Source: Phragmites australis (lineage: Eukaryota > Streptophyta > Magnoliopsida > Poales > Poaceae). From it: DNA of 64,000 bases. The stretch covers positions 24,533,501 to 24,597,500 of the forward strand of contig NC_084938.1 of the NCBI RefSeq assembly GCF_958298935.1, in the 5' to 3' direction. Numbering within the stretch: the first letter of the stretch is position 1; each line of letters begins with the position of its first letter. The notes beneath the pieces were generated by a model. The model ran no database searches and was not told where the DNA came from. It worked only from the letters and a program-made list of their open reading frames with translations. Of the stretch, positions 21,300 to 31,572 are shown piece by piece. The position numbers and the translations under genes were made by a program.

Positions 21300-22720
21300 C
21301 TCATGCCACCGAAGACCATGAAAGAAAAGGCACAAACATTTGCAGATATTGAGGGAGACTTAGAGGTCCCTTCACAACAAGAAGGAGCGACAGTGACCGA
21401 GGGAGTCTGAGCTTTGGCCGAGGCCCCAAGGGTTGAATTACCCATAGCCGGCATGGGTGTTCTGGGCGGAACAGGGGGTCTGGAGCAGTCAAGTAGGATG
21501 ACCATGGAGGTCAGATGGTTGTGCTCGAGGCCCCGGAGCATCATTAGGCTCTGCCGCATGCCCCAGCAGACCATGGAGCAGGAGTTCATGATGGCAATGA
21601 TGCGTAATACAGAAGTCAAGTGGAGGAAGCCAACAAGAAAATCCAAGAGCTACGCGAGGAACTCAGGTCCCTCCGTTAATCCCTCTCATCTCATCAAGGA
21701 CCTCTAGGAGGCCTCAACGATAGCAAAGACCCAGAGATACTTCATCAACGAGTGTTGGAAGAACCCCATCGACTAGGGGTAGTAGATCAAGCCTCCCCTT
21801 GGACATAAGTTTGCAGATACGATCATGGCCTCCGGGGTTCAAGATGCCTCGACTGCACTTTTACAATAGCGAAACTAATTCGAAGGAGTTTGTGATGAGC
21901 TTCGAGGTTGGAATAGAGTCCGCAGGGGGAGACGAAGCTACCAGGGCCAATGCTTTTGTCCTAGCCATCAAGGGAATTACACTCTCATGGTACACATCCC
22001 TCTGAGAGAGAACGATATTCTCCTGGGAGCAGCTTCGAGAGGCGCTTTTCTCATATGTCTAGGGCAACTATGTGGCTCCGGTCATCGTCCTGTTCGTAGT
22101 TAAGCAAAAGGAATACGAAAGCCTAAAGGAATTTACTCGATGTTTCATGAGGGTGAAATGTCAAGCGAATGGTCTTAGTGATGATACTGTGATAGATGCT
22201 GCAAGACAAGTTCTCCGTCCAAGTGCCCTGGCCTTGCGCTTGGTGCAAAAACTGGTCAGGGATGTGAATCAGTTGTTCACCAAGATGGAGGAGTATTTGA
22301 GGCCTAGGAGGATGAGCTTCAGAGACACGCAAACAGGCCGACCCCAGAGACCAAGAACAACAGGGCGAACAGAGGGAAGACACCCCAAGGAAGGGAGAAG
22401 TTAGCGCGTTTGAGGGAAGCCCATAGATCCTCGGACAGGCACATAACCCATTATCATCATTTTCACTAGCCAATAGGCCATAAGCGAGGGGTGCACAACA
22501 TCGAGGAGAGATCAGATAGAAGCAAGCAGAGAGGTGGACGCTCGATGAGGGGTTGAGGCCACAGCTCTGGGCGGCTCAGGCCACTGTACTGCGCAATACA
22601 TGGCGAAGACGTGAGTCACATAACCAATTTGTGCCCTCATGTAATGGCTCTGAAGGAAGGTTTAAACCGACAGTTGTCTAGGGCTTCGGGTTCAAGGTCT
22701 TCGCACCATCCTCGAACAAT
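21300..22720 (+). pseudogene. decayed gag of the plus-strand Ty3/gypsy element
   Basis: Broken reading frames carry Gag landmarks. A retrotransposon-gag core at about 21840-22400 includes GITLSWYTSL and, after a stop, TIFSWEQLREALFSYV; FTRCFMRVKCQANGLSD lies further on. Near 22590-22660 a Cys-His cluster of the type C-x2-H-x5-H-x4-C (CAIHGEDVSHITNLC) stands where Tat-type elements have their zinc-knuckle-like motif. Several in-frame stops and shifts make it non-functional. Confidence 0.75.
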
Positions 22721-23079
22721 GCAACATGTGGAGATGAGAGGTGGGCCCTATTTTGGGCCAACTCCTGCGTACACCCACCCACCCTACTACCCCACATCAT
22801 GGACCAGAGCCCCTCCTTTGCTTCAGTCGCAGATGCCCATGTTACCAACGCCCCTGTTGAGAATGGCTATTGAAGCCCCTCCAACTGGAGTGAGGTCTGT
22901 CCAAAATGTGGAGGGGCCTCGTAGTGTGATAATGGCCATTTCCAGGGGTGCCATCTATGATTTTGAATCCAAGAGGCAACAAAGGGAGTTTGTGCGTAGA
23001 GTCAATCATGTGGGAACCCGTTCCTCGATGGTCAGGTCTCGGTGGTTGCACTAGTCAATAAACTTCTCTTAAGAGGACA

Positions 23080-23490
23080 TCTGAGTTCACGATTACCCAC
23101 ATATAAATGCCTTTGTCATTTCTGCAGAGGTGTTTGGCACGGAGATACTCCATGTCCTGATCAACGGAGGAAGTTCCGCTGATTTCCTATTTTCTTATGC
23201 ATTTGATCATATGAGAATTCCTAGAAGCCACTTGCGGCAGGCGGGAACCACATTGTAAGGTTTCGGGGGATGCCCATCGAAGTTCTGGGAAGTTTCTCAC
23301 TCACAATATCCTCCGACGAAGGGGGAGGACTCCGAATGAAAGATATCCAATTTGATGTGGTCGATATTCCTTATCAGTACAATGCCATTTTTGGAAGAGG
23401 AGTGCTGTCCAAGCTCGATGCAGTGGTGCATCACAGCTACCTGTGCATGAAGCTGCCCAACTCGGAGGGTGTGATAGCTGTCTAGGGAGA
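23080..23490 (+). pseudogene. retropepsin-like protease remnant
   Basis: The fragment around 23155-23215 contains VLINGGSSADFLFSYAFDHM. In gypsy proteases the active-site motif is (L/I)-(I/V)-D-G-G-S-S; here the catalytic Asp is replaced by Asn. The following segment (FDVVDIPYQYNAIFGRGVL, 23355-23405) is the typical C-terminal protease motif with NAI(L/F)GR. Frameshifts separate the pieces. Confidence 0.7.
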
Positions 23491-23552
23491 TCAAAGCAAC
23501 AACCTGTTGGATAGAACATGGTTATGCCCCATGTTAGTGGAAGGTACACATA

Positions 23553-24545
23553 TTGTCCGAGGTGGACGCGAAGGGTCAAGATAGCACGCCACCAAGAGCC
23601 AAGCCCAAAGGTAACATCAAGCAGATCCCACTACGCCCAGAGGACGAGGATAATTGTGTGCGCATAGGCATGAAGTTACCGCCTGAACAAGAGCTTAAGT
23701 TGCTGGCTGCTCTTCAGGCCAACGAAGATATATTCGCATGGTCACCAAAAGACCTCCTAGGAGTGCCAAGAGTGCTAATGAATCACCACCTGAATGTCAC
23801 CACGTGAGTGAAAGCAAGGAAGCAAAAGCTTCAGAAGATGTTTGTTGGTTGTCAGGATGCTGCGAAGGAGGAAGTCAAGAAACTTTGAGATGCAGGGATG
23901 ATTCACGAGGTCATGCACCTATAGTGGCTAGCAAACCCTATGTTAGTAAAGAAGTACAATGGCAAATGGCGCATGTGCATCAACTTCATAGACATGAACA
24001 AGGTGTGCCCAAAGGATGACTTCCCATTGGCCAGGATAGACAAACTGGTCGATGCCACTACTGGATCAGAGCTCATGAGCTTCCTCGATGTCTACTCAGG
24101 GTATCATCAAGTTTGGATGGTCGAAGATTACGAGGCAAAAACTAGCTTCATCATACCCTTAGGAACTTGTTGCTATGTTCGGATGCACTTCGGCTTATGC
24201 AATGCAGGGCCACCTTCATAAGGCTAGTAAGCAAAGTACTCCGAGCTCAGCTGGATTGCAATGTAGCTGCATATGTGGATGATAATGTGGTCCGAATTCG
24301 ATGCGAAGGGAACCATAGGGCTGAATTAGAGGAGACATTTGCCAACTTTCAAATGTCAGGTATGAGGCTGAACCCAAAAAAATGCATTTTTGGCATCCGC
24401 TCGGGCCAATTGCTAGGATGCTTGGTTTCCAGTAGAGGCATTGAAGCAAACCCAAACAAAAATTCAAGCTATCATCGATATGAAGCCTCCGAAGTCGATT
24501 AGGGACACACAACGCTTGGTAGGAAGAATAACCTTGCTGAATCGT
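23553..24545 (+). pseudogene. reverse transcriptase remnant, Ty3/gypsy
   Basis: Segments from 23553 read DNCVRIGMKLPPEQ, then KWRMCINFIDMNKVCPKDDFPL, then ELMSFLDVYSGYHQVWM (first catalytic Asp) and, after a shift near 24220, AAYVDDNVV (catalytic YVDD) and LNPKKCIFGI. Order and spacing are those of Ty3/gypsy RT. At least two frameshifts and several stops are present, so it is inactive. Confidence 0.85.
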
Positions 24546-24559
24546 TTCATCGCAAGATC

Positions 24560-25635
24560 TGCAGAAAGAGTATGCCCTTTCTTTTGATTCTCCAAGGGTC
24601 AGACCCCTTTAGATCAACAGATGAACAACAGCGAGCCTTTGAAGCTCTAAAAAGCTATTTGATGAAGTTGACCACCTTGGCCAGCCCAGATCCAAGGAGC
24701 ATATTGCTGCTATTTGTAGCCACATCACCATCGATAATTAGTACCATTTTGGTTCAGGAAAAGAAGGATGAAGGAGGACTTCAACAAGTACCAGTTTACT
24801 TCATCTCCGAGGCGCTCAATGGAGCGAATGAGTGGTACTCCGAAGTCGAGAAGATGGCTTATGTAGTAGTCATGGCCTCTAGGAAACTAAAACACTATTT
24901 CACAGCTCACCCTATCATAGTTCCAACCTTGTACTCCCTGAGGGAGGTCTCCTCGAACCGTGAATCCACCGAGTGCATCAGTAAGTGGGTGACCAAACTC
25001 TCTCCACTTTGCATCACCTTCGCGGCCCGCACAACCATAAAATCATAAGCAATGATGGACTTTGTCACTGATTGGACGTCTGGAGCAAAGGAGTTGGATG
25101 AACCACAACTGACCGGATATGGATCATACATACCGATTGAGCCTAGGGCATCTCAGGTGTAGGGGCAACGGCATTCCTCGCATCGCCCAGAGGTTCAAAG
25201 CTATTTTATGCGGCTAGGATTCACTTTGAAGCTACCAACAATATCCTAGAGTATGAGACCATTCTTTTTGGTCTCCGAAAGGATAAAGCCCTAAGAGCTA
25301 AGCATGCAGTAGTGAAGATGAACTCACAATTAGTAGCATTGTAAGTGGATAAAACATATCAAGCAAAGAACCCAGAGTTGGCCAGATACTTCTAGATGGT
25401 AGTCAAGATGCAGAAGTATTTTGCTGGTTTCATGCTGAAGTCCATACCAAGGGGGATAACCAGGAGGCAGATGCCCTTGCGAAGGCCGCAACTCAGGGCA
25501 CTCTGTTGCCATCTGAAGTTTTCTTCGAAGTCCTTGAGTCCCTAATGGTAGGATAGGACAAAGTGCCATCTAATGTCACTATGATAGTGAAACATGATTG
25601 GCGGGAGCTTTTGGTAGCATATCTGCAAAGGCAGG
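24560..25635 (+). pseudogene. RNase H region remnant of the plus-strand gypsy element
   Basis: The first half (24572-25048) is the gypsy-type RNase H connection: QQRAFEALKSYL, ILVQEKKDEGGLQQVPVYFISEAL and KLKHYFTAHPI. The second half (about 25070-25620), read across stops, carries motifs of a second, archaeal-type RNase H (FEATNNILEYETILFGL, then GDNQEADALAKAA). A dual RNase H is a feature of the Tat lineage. The frame ends at 25635, where a copia LTR begins. No integrase of this element was found. Confidence 0.75.
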
Positions 25636-27204
25636 TGTAGCGAACATGGCTCTCTTAGGGCATATATGTGATTTTGATGATTAATGACAATATAGTCAAC
25701 AGGACTAACATGTTTGTTAAGTATATGCTTTAGTAGGTCTCATGGATACAATACATGAAGAAGCCACTGCAACCGGAACAAAGACTAGGTGAATTGGAGG
25801 AGTCCTAGGAAAATTGACTACACCGAAAGGTCTGACGATGGGTCATTTATACATGCTAGAGTATTTCTATCAAAAGGGATCAGAGAAGATTGCACTCATT
25901 GGAAGGTCCGGTGATGCCTAGGATGTACACACTGGAGTATTTCTAACAGAGGGTGAGAAATGCCTCACTGAATGGCCCGGTGCTCGGCACTGAGCAACAC
26001 CGGAGCATTTTGCATCAGGGAAGAAGGAATTGAACTCACCAGAAGGTCGGGCGCATTGAGTTGTACTCACCGGATGGTATGCACCGGAGTATTTATTGTA
26101 GAGAAGGTTCCGAGTGTTGAAGATTGAAGGTCAATACACTAAATGGTCTAGTGCTTAGAAGTTCAATACACCGGAGAAATTTTTGCAGAGAAGGTTTTAG
26201 TGGCTCGGTCAGGCTCAAGACAACACACCAGATGGTCCGGCAATGAAGTGAAGAACACACCAGAATGTCTGGTGTTCACAGATGGTTTTGAGTGGAGTTC
26301 CAATGACTAATTTTTGAGAATGTACACACCAGATTGTCCGATGCTTGTACGTCTGTTGATGTCAGATCATAATGTATTCACAGTTCCTGTGAGCCTTTGG
26401 GGCAACAGCTAGTTGGCAGATTTGAGGCTATAAATGCCCACCCATTCGGTCATTTGAAGGTGCTGGATTCTAGAGAAGCTCACATACACTTGAGAAGACA
26501 TCTAAGCCGTCAAAATACTTAAAGTGATCATCCAAGACAATTAAGCATATGATTAGAAAATGATTAGCGCTAATAGGTCTAGAGAGAGTTGTGTCTAGGT
26601 GTTTCTTCCTAGAGAGGAGATCAAGGAGTGATCCTAACTTGTACGAAGTCGTACGTCGGTACCTTAGAGTCTTGGTGACTCGTTGGCACCTTAGGCCTTG
26701 GTGGCTTAAGCTTGTTGACCCTCCGACTTGGTGTGAATTGGCGATAAGAGTCTTGTACGGGGACGTGGAGACCCTTGACTTGCTGGCTTAGGCTCCAAAG
26801 TGAAGACAACGACAAGTGACTAGAAGAGAGGCTTGTGGTGAGGTCTTGTTTTGGGGACTTGGTGGCTCAACCTACTTGGTGCCAAGGTGGCTCAAGGGTC
26901 GTGACCGGGTGCCGTCCGGGAGCTATAGCCCAGGTGACTGCTCTAACGTGGACTAGGGGTGGCGTTTATGCTATGGATACCACGGGATAAAAATCCCTTT
27001 TAAAAAGTTTGCTCTCTCTATCTTGTTTATATTTCACATTTACATACTTGCAATCTCTTTTGAACAATAGAGTAGACACACTAGATAAACCTAGAGCATA
27101 TTTAGATAGAAATTGATATAGATTTATCTTGTGAAGTTTTTGGAACCGATTAGTTTTAATAGTTCTAATTCAACCCCCCTCTTAGGATGTCACTGATCCC
27201 TACA
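25636..27204 (+). mobile_element. copia-type LTR interrupting the gypsy RNase H
   Basis: Starts TGTAG and ends CTACA (perfect 5-bp inverted termini) and is followed two bases later by TGGTATCAGAGC, the initiator-Met tRNA primer binding site typical of copia elements. The phrase TGTGATTTTGATGATTAATGAC near the start is common in grass SIRE-type copia LTRs. It splits the gypsy frame at 25635. No matching 3' LTR is seen, so the element is truncated or lies outside recognition. Confidence 0.75.
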
Positions 27205-27206
27205 AT

Positions 27207-27218
27207 TGGTATCAGAGC
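27207..27218 (+). other. primer binding site, initiator Met tRNA type
   Basis: TGGTATCAGAGC directly after the LTR end is the standard sequence complementary to the 3' end of plant initiator methionine tRNA. It fixes the LTR end at 27204 and the plus orientation of the copia element. Confidence 0.85.
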
Positions 27219-27220
27219 CT

Positions 27221-28629
27221 TGTGCTTTTGATAAGGTTTAACCACCTAGAGTTGTGATGTCCGGGGTTGAGATGCCTATAGCGCCCCACATTTCGATGAC
27301 ACTAATTTTCCCTGAGTATACTTTTATCATCTTTATGCGTTGATGCATTTAATCATATTTATTCTCTGACCAATGCACATGATATTTGTACTAGTTTTAT
27401 TGAAATACATGAAGGCACAAAAGATATGCACAATGAGAAATATCATGTGCTAGTCTCCAAGCTCAATAACATTAAACAGCTTGCCCATGAAAGTGCTAAT
27501 GACATGTACTCATGATTGAATATTCTTGTCAATGAGATCAATGGGCTAACTTTGACACAAATTGAAGACGATCAAGTGGTGAGAAGGATACTTCAAGCTC
27601 TTATGTCAAAATACAAGTTGATAGTATCCATCATCTACGACAAGAGTGACATAAAAAAGATAACCCAAGCCAAGTAATCAGCAAGATCATCGTCCACGAA
27701 ATGACAATGAACATAGGGGTGGAAGTTTCTTCCTCATATGACGTCAATAATCTTGCTCTCATAAGCAAGTAAGCTCCATATCCACATATGAAGGAGAAGA
27801 TGAGGAGGCAAGAACAACAGTCAAGTTCAAGTGATGAAGATGATGGAGATGAAGTTGAAGAGATCTATGAAGATGATGAGCAAAGCACCTCAAGTGATGA
27901 AGAGATGAATCCCAAGGTCGCTAAGCTCATCTCACAAGTGGAGAGGAATATGAAGAGAATTAGCGCCAAGATTGATTACCCAATCTCTATTGAAGACATA
28001 GTCAACACAATTGATCATATCAAAAAGGAGAAAAAGACCAAGATCAAGAAGAGGGAGACAAGGGGAAGAGACAAAACATTACAAGCATAAGAAGATAAGT
28101 GAGTGAAGATGAGATTCAAGCGATAAGAGCCTCATCATCCACTCCTCCAAGAGAAACTCTTACTCAAGGTCATTATGATGCAAGCCGTCATCACGCAACC
28201 CATCATCTCACAAGTGCTTTATGGCTAAAGGTATGAAAAATGATGTAAGTGATGATGAATCCGATGAGAATTCTCCCTCCCAAGAAGAACTTCTTAAATT
28301 GATCAATGAGCAAAAAAAGGCCTTAAAAAAACAATATAAAGAACTTAAGAAATTCAATGCCCTTACTGACATTCATGCATCCTTTGTGTCTAATTATAAA
28401 TAATTATTGAGCAAATTCGAATTGCTAAATAAGGAGCATGAAGAGCTTAAGGCAAAACTTAAGTGCATTGAATCTTAACCTAAAGTCCCTTTGAAGCAAT
28501 CTACCTCTCTATTCAATTTCAATCCTAAAGTAGATGATTCCACTTCTTGTGATGATTTGAATCATTTATCTAGCTCACCCCTTTGAATGAGATATGCGTT
28601 GGGAATGTTTTTGTAGAAACATCTAATAA
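27221..28629 (+). pseudogene. decayed copia gag (SIRE-like)
   Basis: Broken frames resemble the Gag of SIRE-type copia elements. An acidic stretch at 27788-27900 (SSSSDEDDGDEVEE, STSSDEEMNPK) is followed by a Lys-rich part. At 28221-28403 MAKGMKNDVSDDESDENSP and a KALKKQYKEL coil are seen, and then PLKQSTSLFNFNPKVDDSTSCDDL. This order of degenerate zinc-knuckle tail and coil is known from that group. Multiple stops make it inactive. No pol follows. Confidence 0.7.
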
Positions 28630-29200
28630 AGGTTCCGAAGGACCAAAGTCTAAGGGCTCGCCCATAATAATTGATGGGTTGATACCCACACGAATGGGAT
28701 GATCCTTCCGATAAGCTGGCCAAACCTAAGGGTTCCAAAGGATCGAAGTCTAAGGACTCATCCATAATAATTGGAGGGTCAATACCCACATGAATGGGGT
28801 CAATCCTTCCGATAAGCCGGCCGGACCTAAGGGTTCCGAGGGGCCAAAGTCTAAGGACTCGTCCATAATAATTGGAGGGTCGATACCACATGAATGGGGT
28901 CGATCCTTTCGATAAGCCGACTGGACCTAAGTGTTCCAAGGGGCTGAAATCTAAGGACTCGCCCATAATAATAGGAGGGTCGATACCCACACGAATGGGG
29001 TTGATTCTTTTGATAATCCGGTCGGACCAAAGGGTACCATGGGGCTAAAGCTTAAGGACTCATTCATAATAATCGGAGGGTCGATACCCATGTATGGGGT
29101 CGACCCGTCTGATAAGTCGGCCAGACATAATGGTTTTGAAGGGCCAAAGTCAAAAGACTCACCTATAATAAACGGAGGGTCGATGCCCACACAGAAGATC
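28630..29200 (+). repeat. six tandem units of about 100-102 bp within the copia gag
   Basis: Units begin near 28641, 28741, 28842, 28942, 29043 and 29142, each with CCAAAGTCTAAGGACTC, then CCATAATAAT and GATACCCACA. In the gag direction the ancestral unit encodes about 34 residues built on GPKSKDSPIIIGGSIP. Single-base length changes between units (99-102 bp) break the frame in several places. This looks like an amplified coding segment, not satellite DNA. Confidence 0.85.
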
Positions 29201-29444
29201 GACTCATGTATTACAAATGCTTATTACCTCGGAACTCATACAAGAACATGGAATTATGCCCTCATGGCCAACCAAGTTGCCAATGCATTATTTAATAGAA
29301 AATGTTATAGAATTATGAAGAGGCTGGGGGTCCAGCTGAAGATCCTGAAGGATCACTAGAAAAAAGCTCCTTATACATGTGACTTCGCGCCGATTGAACG
29401 GCAAGATCGTGCCTCGCATCAAAGGGAGCCGTTGGGTCCATTTC
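29201..29444. other. unassigned junction between copia remnant and minus-strand ORF pieces
   Basis: A plus-strand frame runs to 29359 (WNYALMANQVANALFNRKCYR...) without a recognised domain. It may be the end of the copia gag region or another fragment. No LTR end or target duplication was identified here, so the right border of the copia remnant is unknown. Confidence 0.35.
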
Positions 29445-29742
29445 TTAGTCAGACATGCTCCCAGGATAAAGGGACTCCAATGACGAAGTCACAGTGAAGG
29501 CTTCGATCATTGCAACCTCATCTTCTTCAATAGGCTCCTCTTTTGGTTCGAGGAGCTTAGCCGCAGAGAAAGGTTGAGCTCTCCTGCGTCGAGACTCTAA
29601 AACTGATCTATCAAAGGTTCTCCAAAATGCACGGGCCTCGGCATCAGAGACATCCTGGGTGTTCTTTAGCCAATGGAAATAGTCTTCAAATTCCCCTTGT
29701 GGATACTGACGCAAAAATGTATGCCAAGTCACGCAGTGCATG
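29445..29742 (-). pseudogene. minus-strand retroelement ORF fragment, right of it a solo LTR
   Basis: A 98-codon open stretch (HCVTWHTFLRQYPQGEFEDYF..., ending GSMSD) with an acidic tail. It runs up to the 5-bp target duplication of the solo LTR at 29748. The minus-strand open frame on the far side (31267-31425) appears to be its continuation in the 5' direction. I do not recognise a named domain. By position and strand it may belong to the antisense ORF region of the gypsy element, but this is inference. Confidence 0.45.
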
Positions 29743-29747
29743 TAGAG

Positions 29748-31261
29748 TGAAGGTGATATGCCATAGAGGTAATCATAAAGATGATTGTATCACACGTCTA
29801 TGTTCACGTACTACTGAATAATGTGTTATTCCAAGAATGACTATCGTTTACATTGATTGGCAAGTATGTGACTTGTTCATGAAACTCTTTGTTTATATCA
29901 TGATGTTATTCTTAGTCGATCCCTGATCGCATATCATTGTGCTGATACATAAGACCAACACATGTATTAATTGATGATCATGTTTCATGGATCATAGGTA
30001 TAGAGATACAAAATCAATAATGTGGACATTTATATTATAGAACATGATGTTGAATAGACCCACCTTGAGATACTGTTAGGATTGTTATTTATGATGTGCC
30101 ATCAGTTGTTATCTCAAATTATGTACCTGCAGGATCCTTAGACTAGAGATCATCATTGATTCCCAGAATGTATAGTGGCATACTTTGAGGCTGCCAAACG
30201 CTATTCCATAACTGGGTAGTCATAAAGGTAGTTTTCGGGTTTGTCATGAACATGTTGTGGGGTATAAGCGATCAAGATGGAATTTGCCCCTCCTTGATAA
30301 CGGGAGAGATATCTCTGGGACCCTCGAGGTAGTTGGATTGAGAAAGTGCATGACCATGCCAATATGATTAAAGAGTTAATCATGATGAATCCACTACTTG
30401 ATCGAGTGAATGGTCGAGCTATCACAAGGGTGGCACATATCTCATCTTGAGCTTGACTGGTATCATGAGGCAAAGGGATCGGTGCATGTGTATATCAAGA
30501 TTCAGCCGATATGATCTTTTATGTATACTCGGGAGTCAACATGTCCTACTAGGGACCGCTATTGATTTTGGTTTGGAAAGGGTTTCCGAGTCGTAGCAGT
30601 TTGTACATGAACCTAACGGGTCACACACTTAATGGGTTGGAACAAAACATGCGAATTGGATTCATATATGTGTTTTGATTGGATTATGATCCATGAGAAG
30701 TTATAGTCCTAAATGGCTTCCAACGTGGGAGCCTATTGGCGAGCTCTATATAAGGAGAGGTGTGGGTAGGGCGTGCTGAGGTTGAGCCACTCCGAAACCC
30801 TAGCGTAGCCTTCCACACGATCTCCCAAAACTCCAGCCGCGCGTGCGGTGCTAGCACATCAGCGATCTGTGTTTCTGCCTAGTACGTGTGGATACCATAG
30901 ATGTGCTGCTGCTATTGTGGCACTGATATTCTTGGTGAGTTGAACGCGACGTGTTCGAGATTGGTCGCCAACCGTGACGAACTGGTCGACCACTTGCTCG
31001 TAGTTGGTCGAGGAGCACGACCACCTGCTCGGAGTTGGTCGAGGAGCATGACCACCTGCGCGGGGCTGGTCACGGATCTGATCGAGAAGCTACTCGAGGA
31101 GTTTGACATGCACGACGTTGGATCGGTCTACTCCAACTCTTCTTCCGTTGCATTGCGTGTCGAGCGGTAACGATCTATGATCTCCTACTAGCATGATTTC
31201 CTGGGTGAATGCGGTAGAAATTTTTTGTTTTAGGCTAACATAGCCTACCCATTCCCCAACA
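29748..31261 (+). mobile_element. solo LTR, BARE/Angela-like copia, with perfect TSD
   Basis: Begins TGAAGGTGATATGCC and continues ATAGAGGTAATCATAAA, closely matching the start of BARE/Angela-type LTRs. It ends ACCCATTCCCCAACA, the matching terminus. It is flanked by TAGAG at 29743-29747 and TAGAG at 31262-31266. The LTR has a promoter-like CTATATAAGG at about 30746-30755 and no internal domain or second LTR, so it is a solo LTR of 1514 bp. It interrupts a minus-strand open frame. The start TGAAGG instead of the expected TGTTGG reflects sequence decay. Confidence 0.88.
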
Positions 31262-31266
31262 TAGAG

Positions 31267-31572
31267 ACCTTCGTACCCCATCTCCAGAGGAATTACATCT
31301 AGAACAATCCTCTTTAGGTCAGAGCTCGTTGACAGCTTCTTCTCCCACTTGTAAATGGGATAAGGACCGCGTCCAGCAAAGCATTTGAAATGCGGAAAGA
31401 CATGAAGAAAACGAATAAGAAGCAAAGCTTAACGAAGGGTTGTTCCATTACCAAAAGTTTGCACTATAGAAGACTGACAAAGACCCCTGTCCTTACAAAA
31501 TTAGAGCAGAGGCCCTGGCCTACAACCTATCCTATGACCTAATAAAACATATTGGCAGAGCCATAATTAGAA
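31267..31572 (-). pseudogene. minus-strand retroelement ORF fragment, left flank of the solo LTR
   Basis: An open stretch on the minus strand (HVFPHFKCFAGRGPYPIYKW..., 31425 down to 31267) ends exactly at the target duplication of the solo LTR and appears to resume at 29747. The part from 31426 to 31572 has stops in all frames and leads to the next LTR. Domain identity is not recognised. Confidence 0.45.

Larger units (their letters stand above)
19825..21595 (+). repeat. tandem duplication, copy b
   Basis: This is the second copy of the unit at 16920-19738. It preserves the site where copy a carries its insertion (about 20136-20150). Past about 21595 it continues without break into the rest of a gypsy gag-pol region. 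Copy b is therefore the continuous original junction and copy a the extra one, or the duplication placed a partial copy upstream. Confidence 0.8.

Noticed and set aside
16920..21600. The two LTRs at 18726 and 20578 as 5' and 3' LTRs of one short element
   Set aside because: The upstream flank and the downstream gag start are duplicated with them, which fits a tandem duplication and not an LTR pair.
28562..29190. Minus-strand open frames with repeated 'DPPIIMGESLDF' residues
   Set aside because: They mirror the tandem units, whose plus-strand frame continues from the copia gag.
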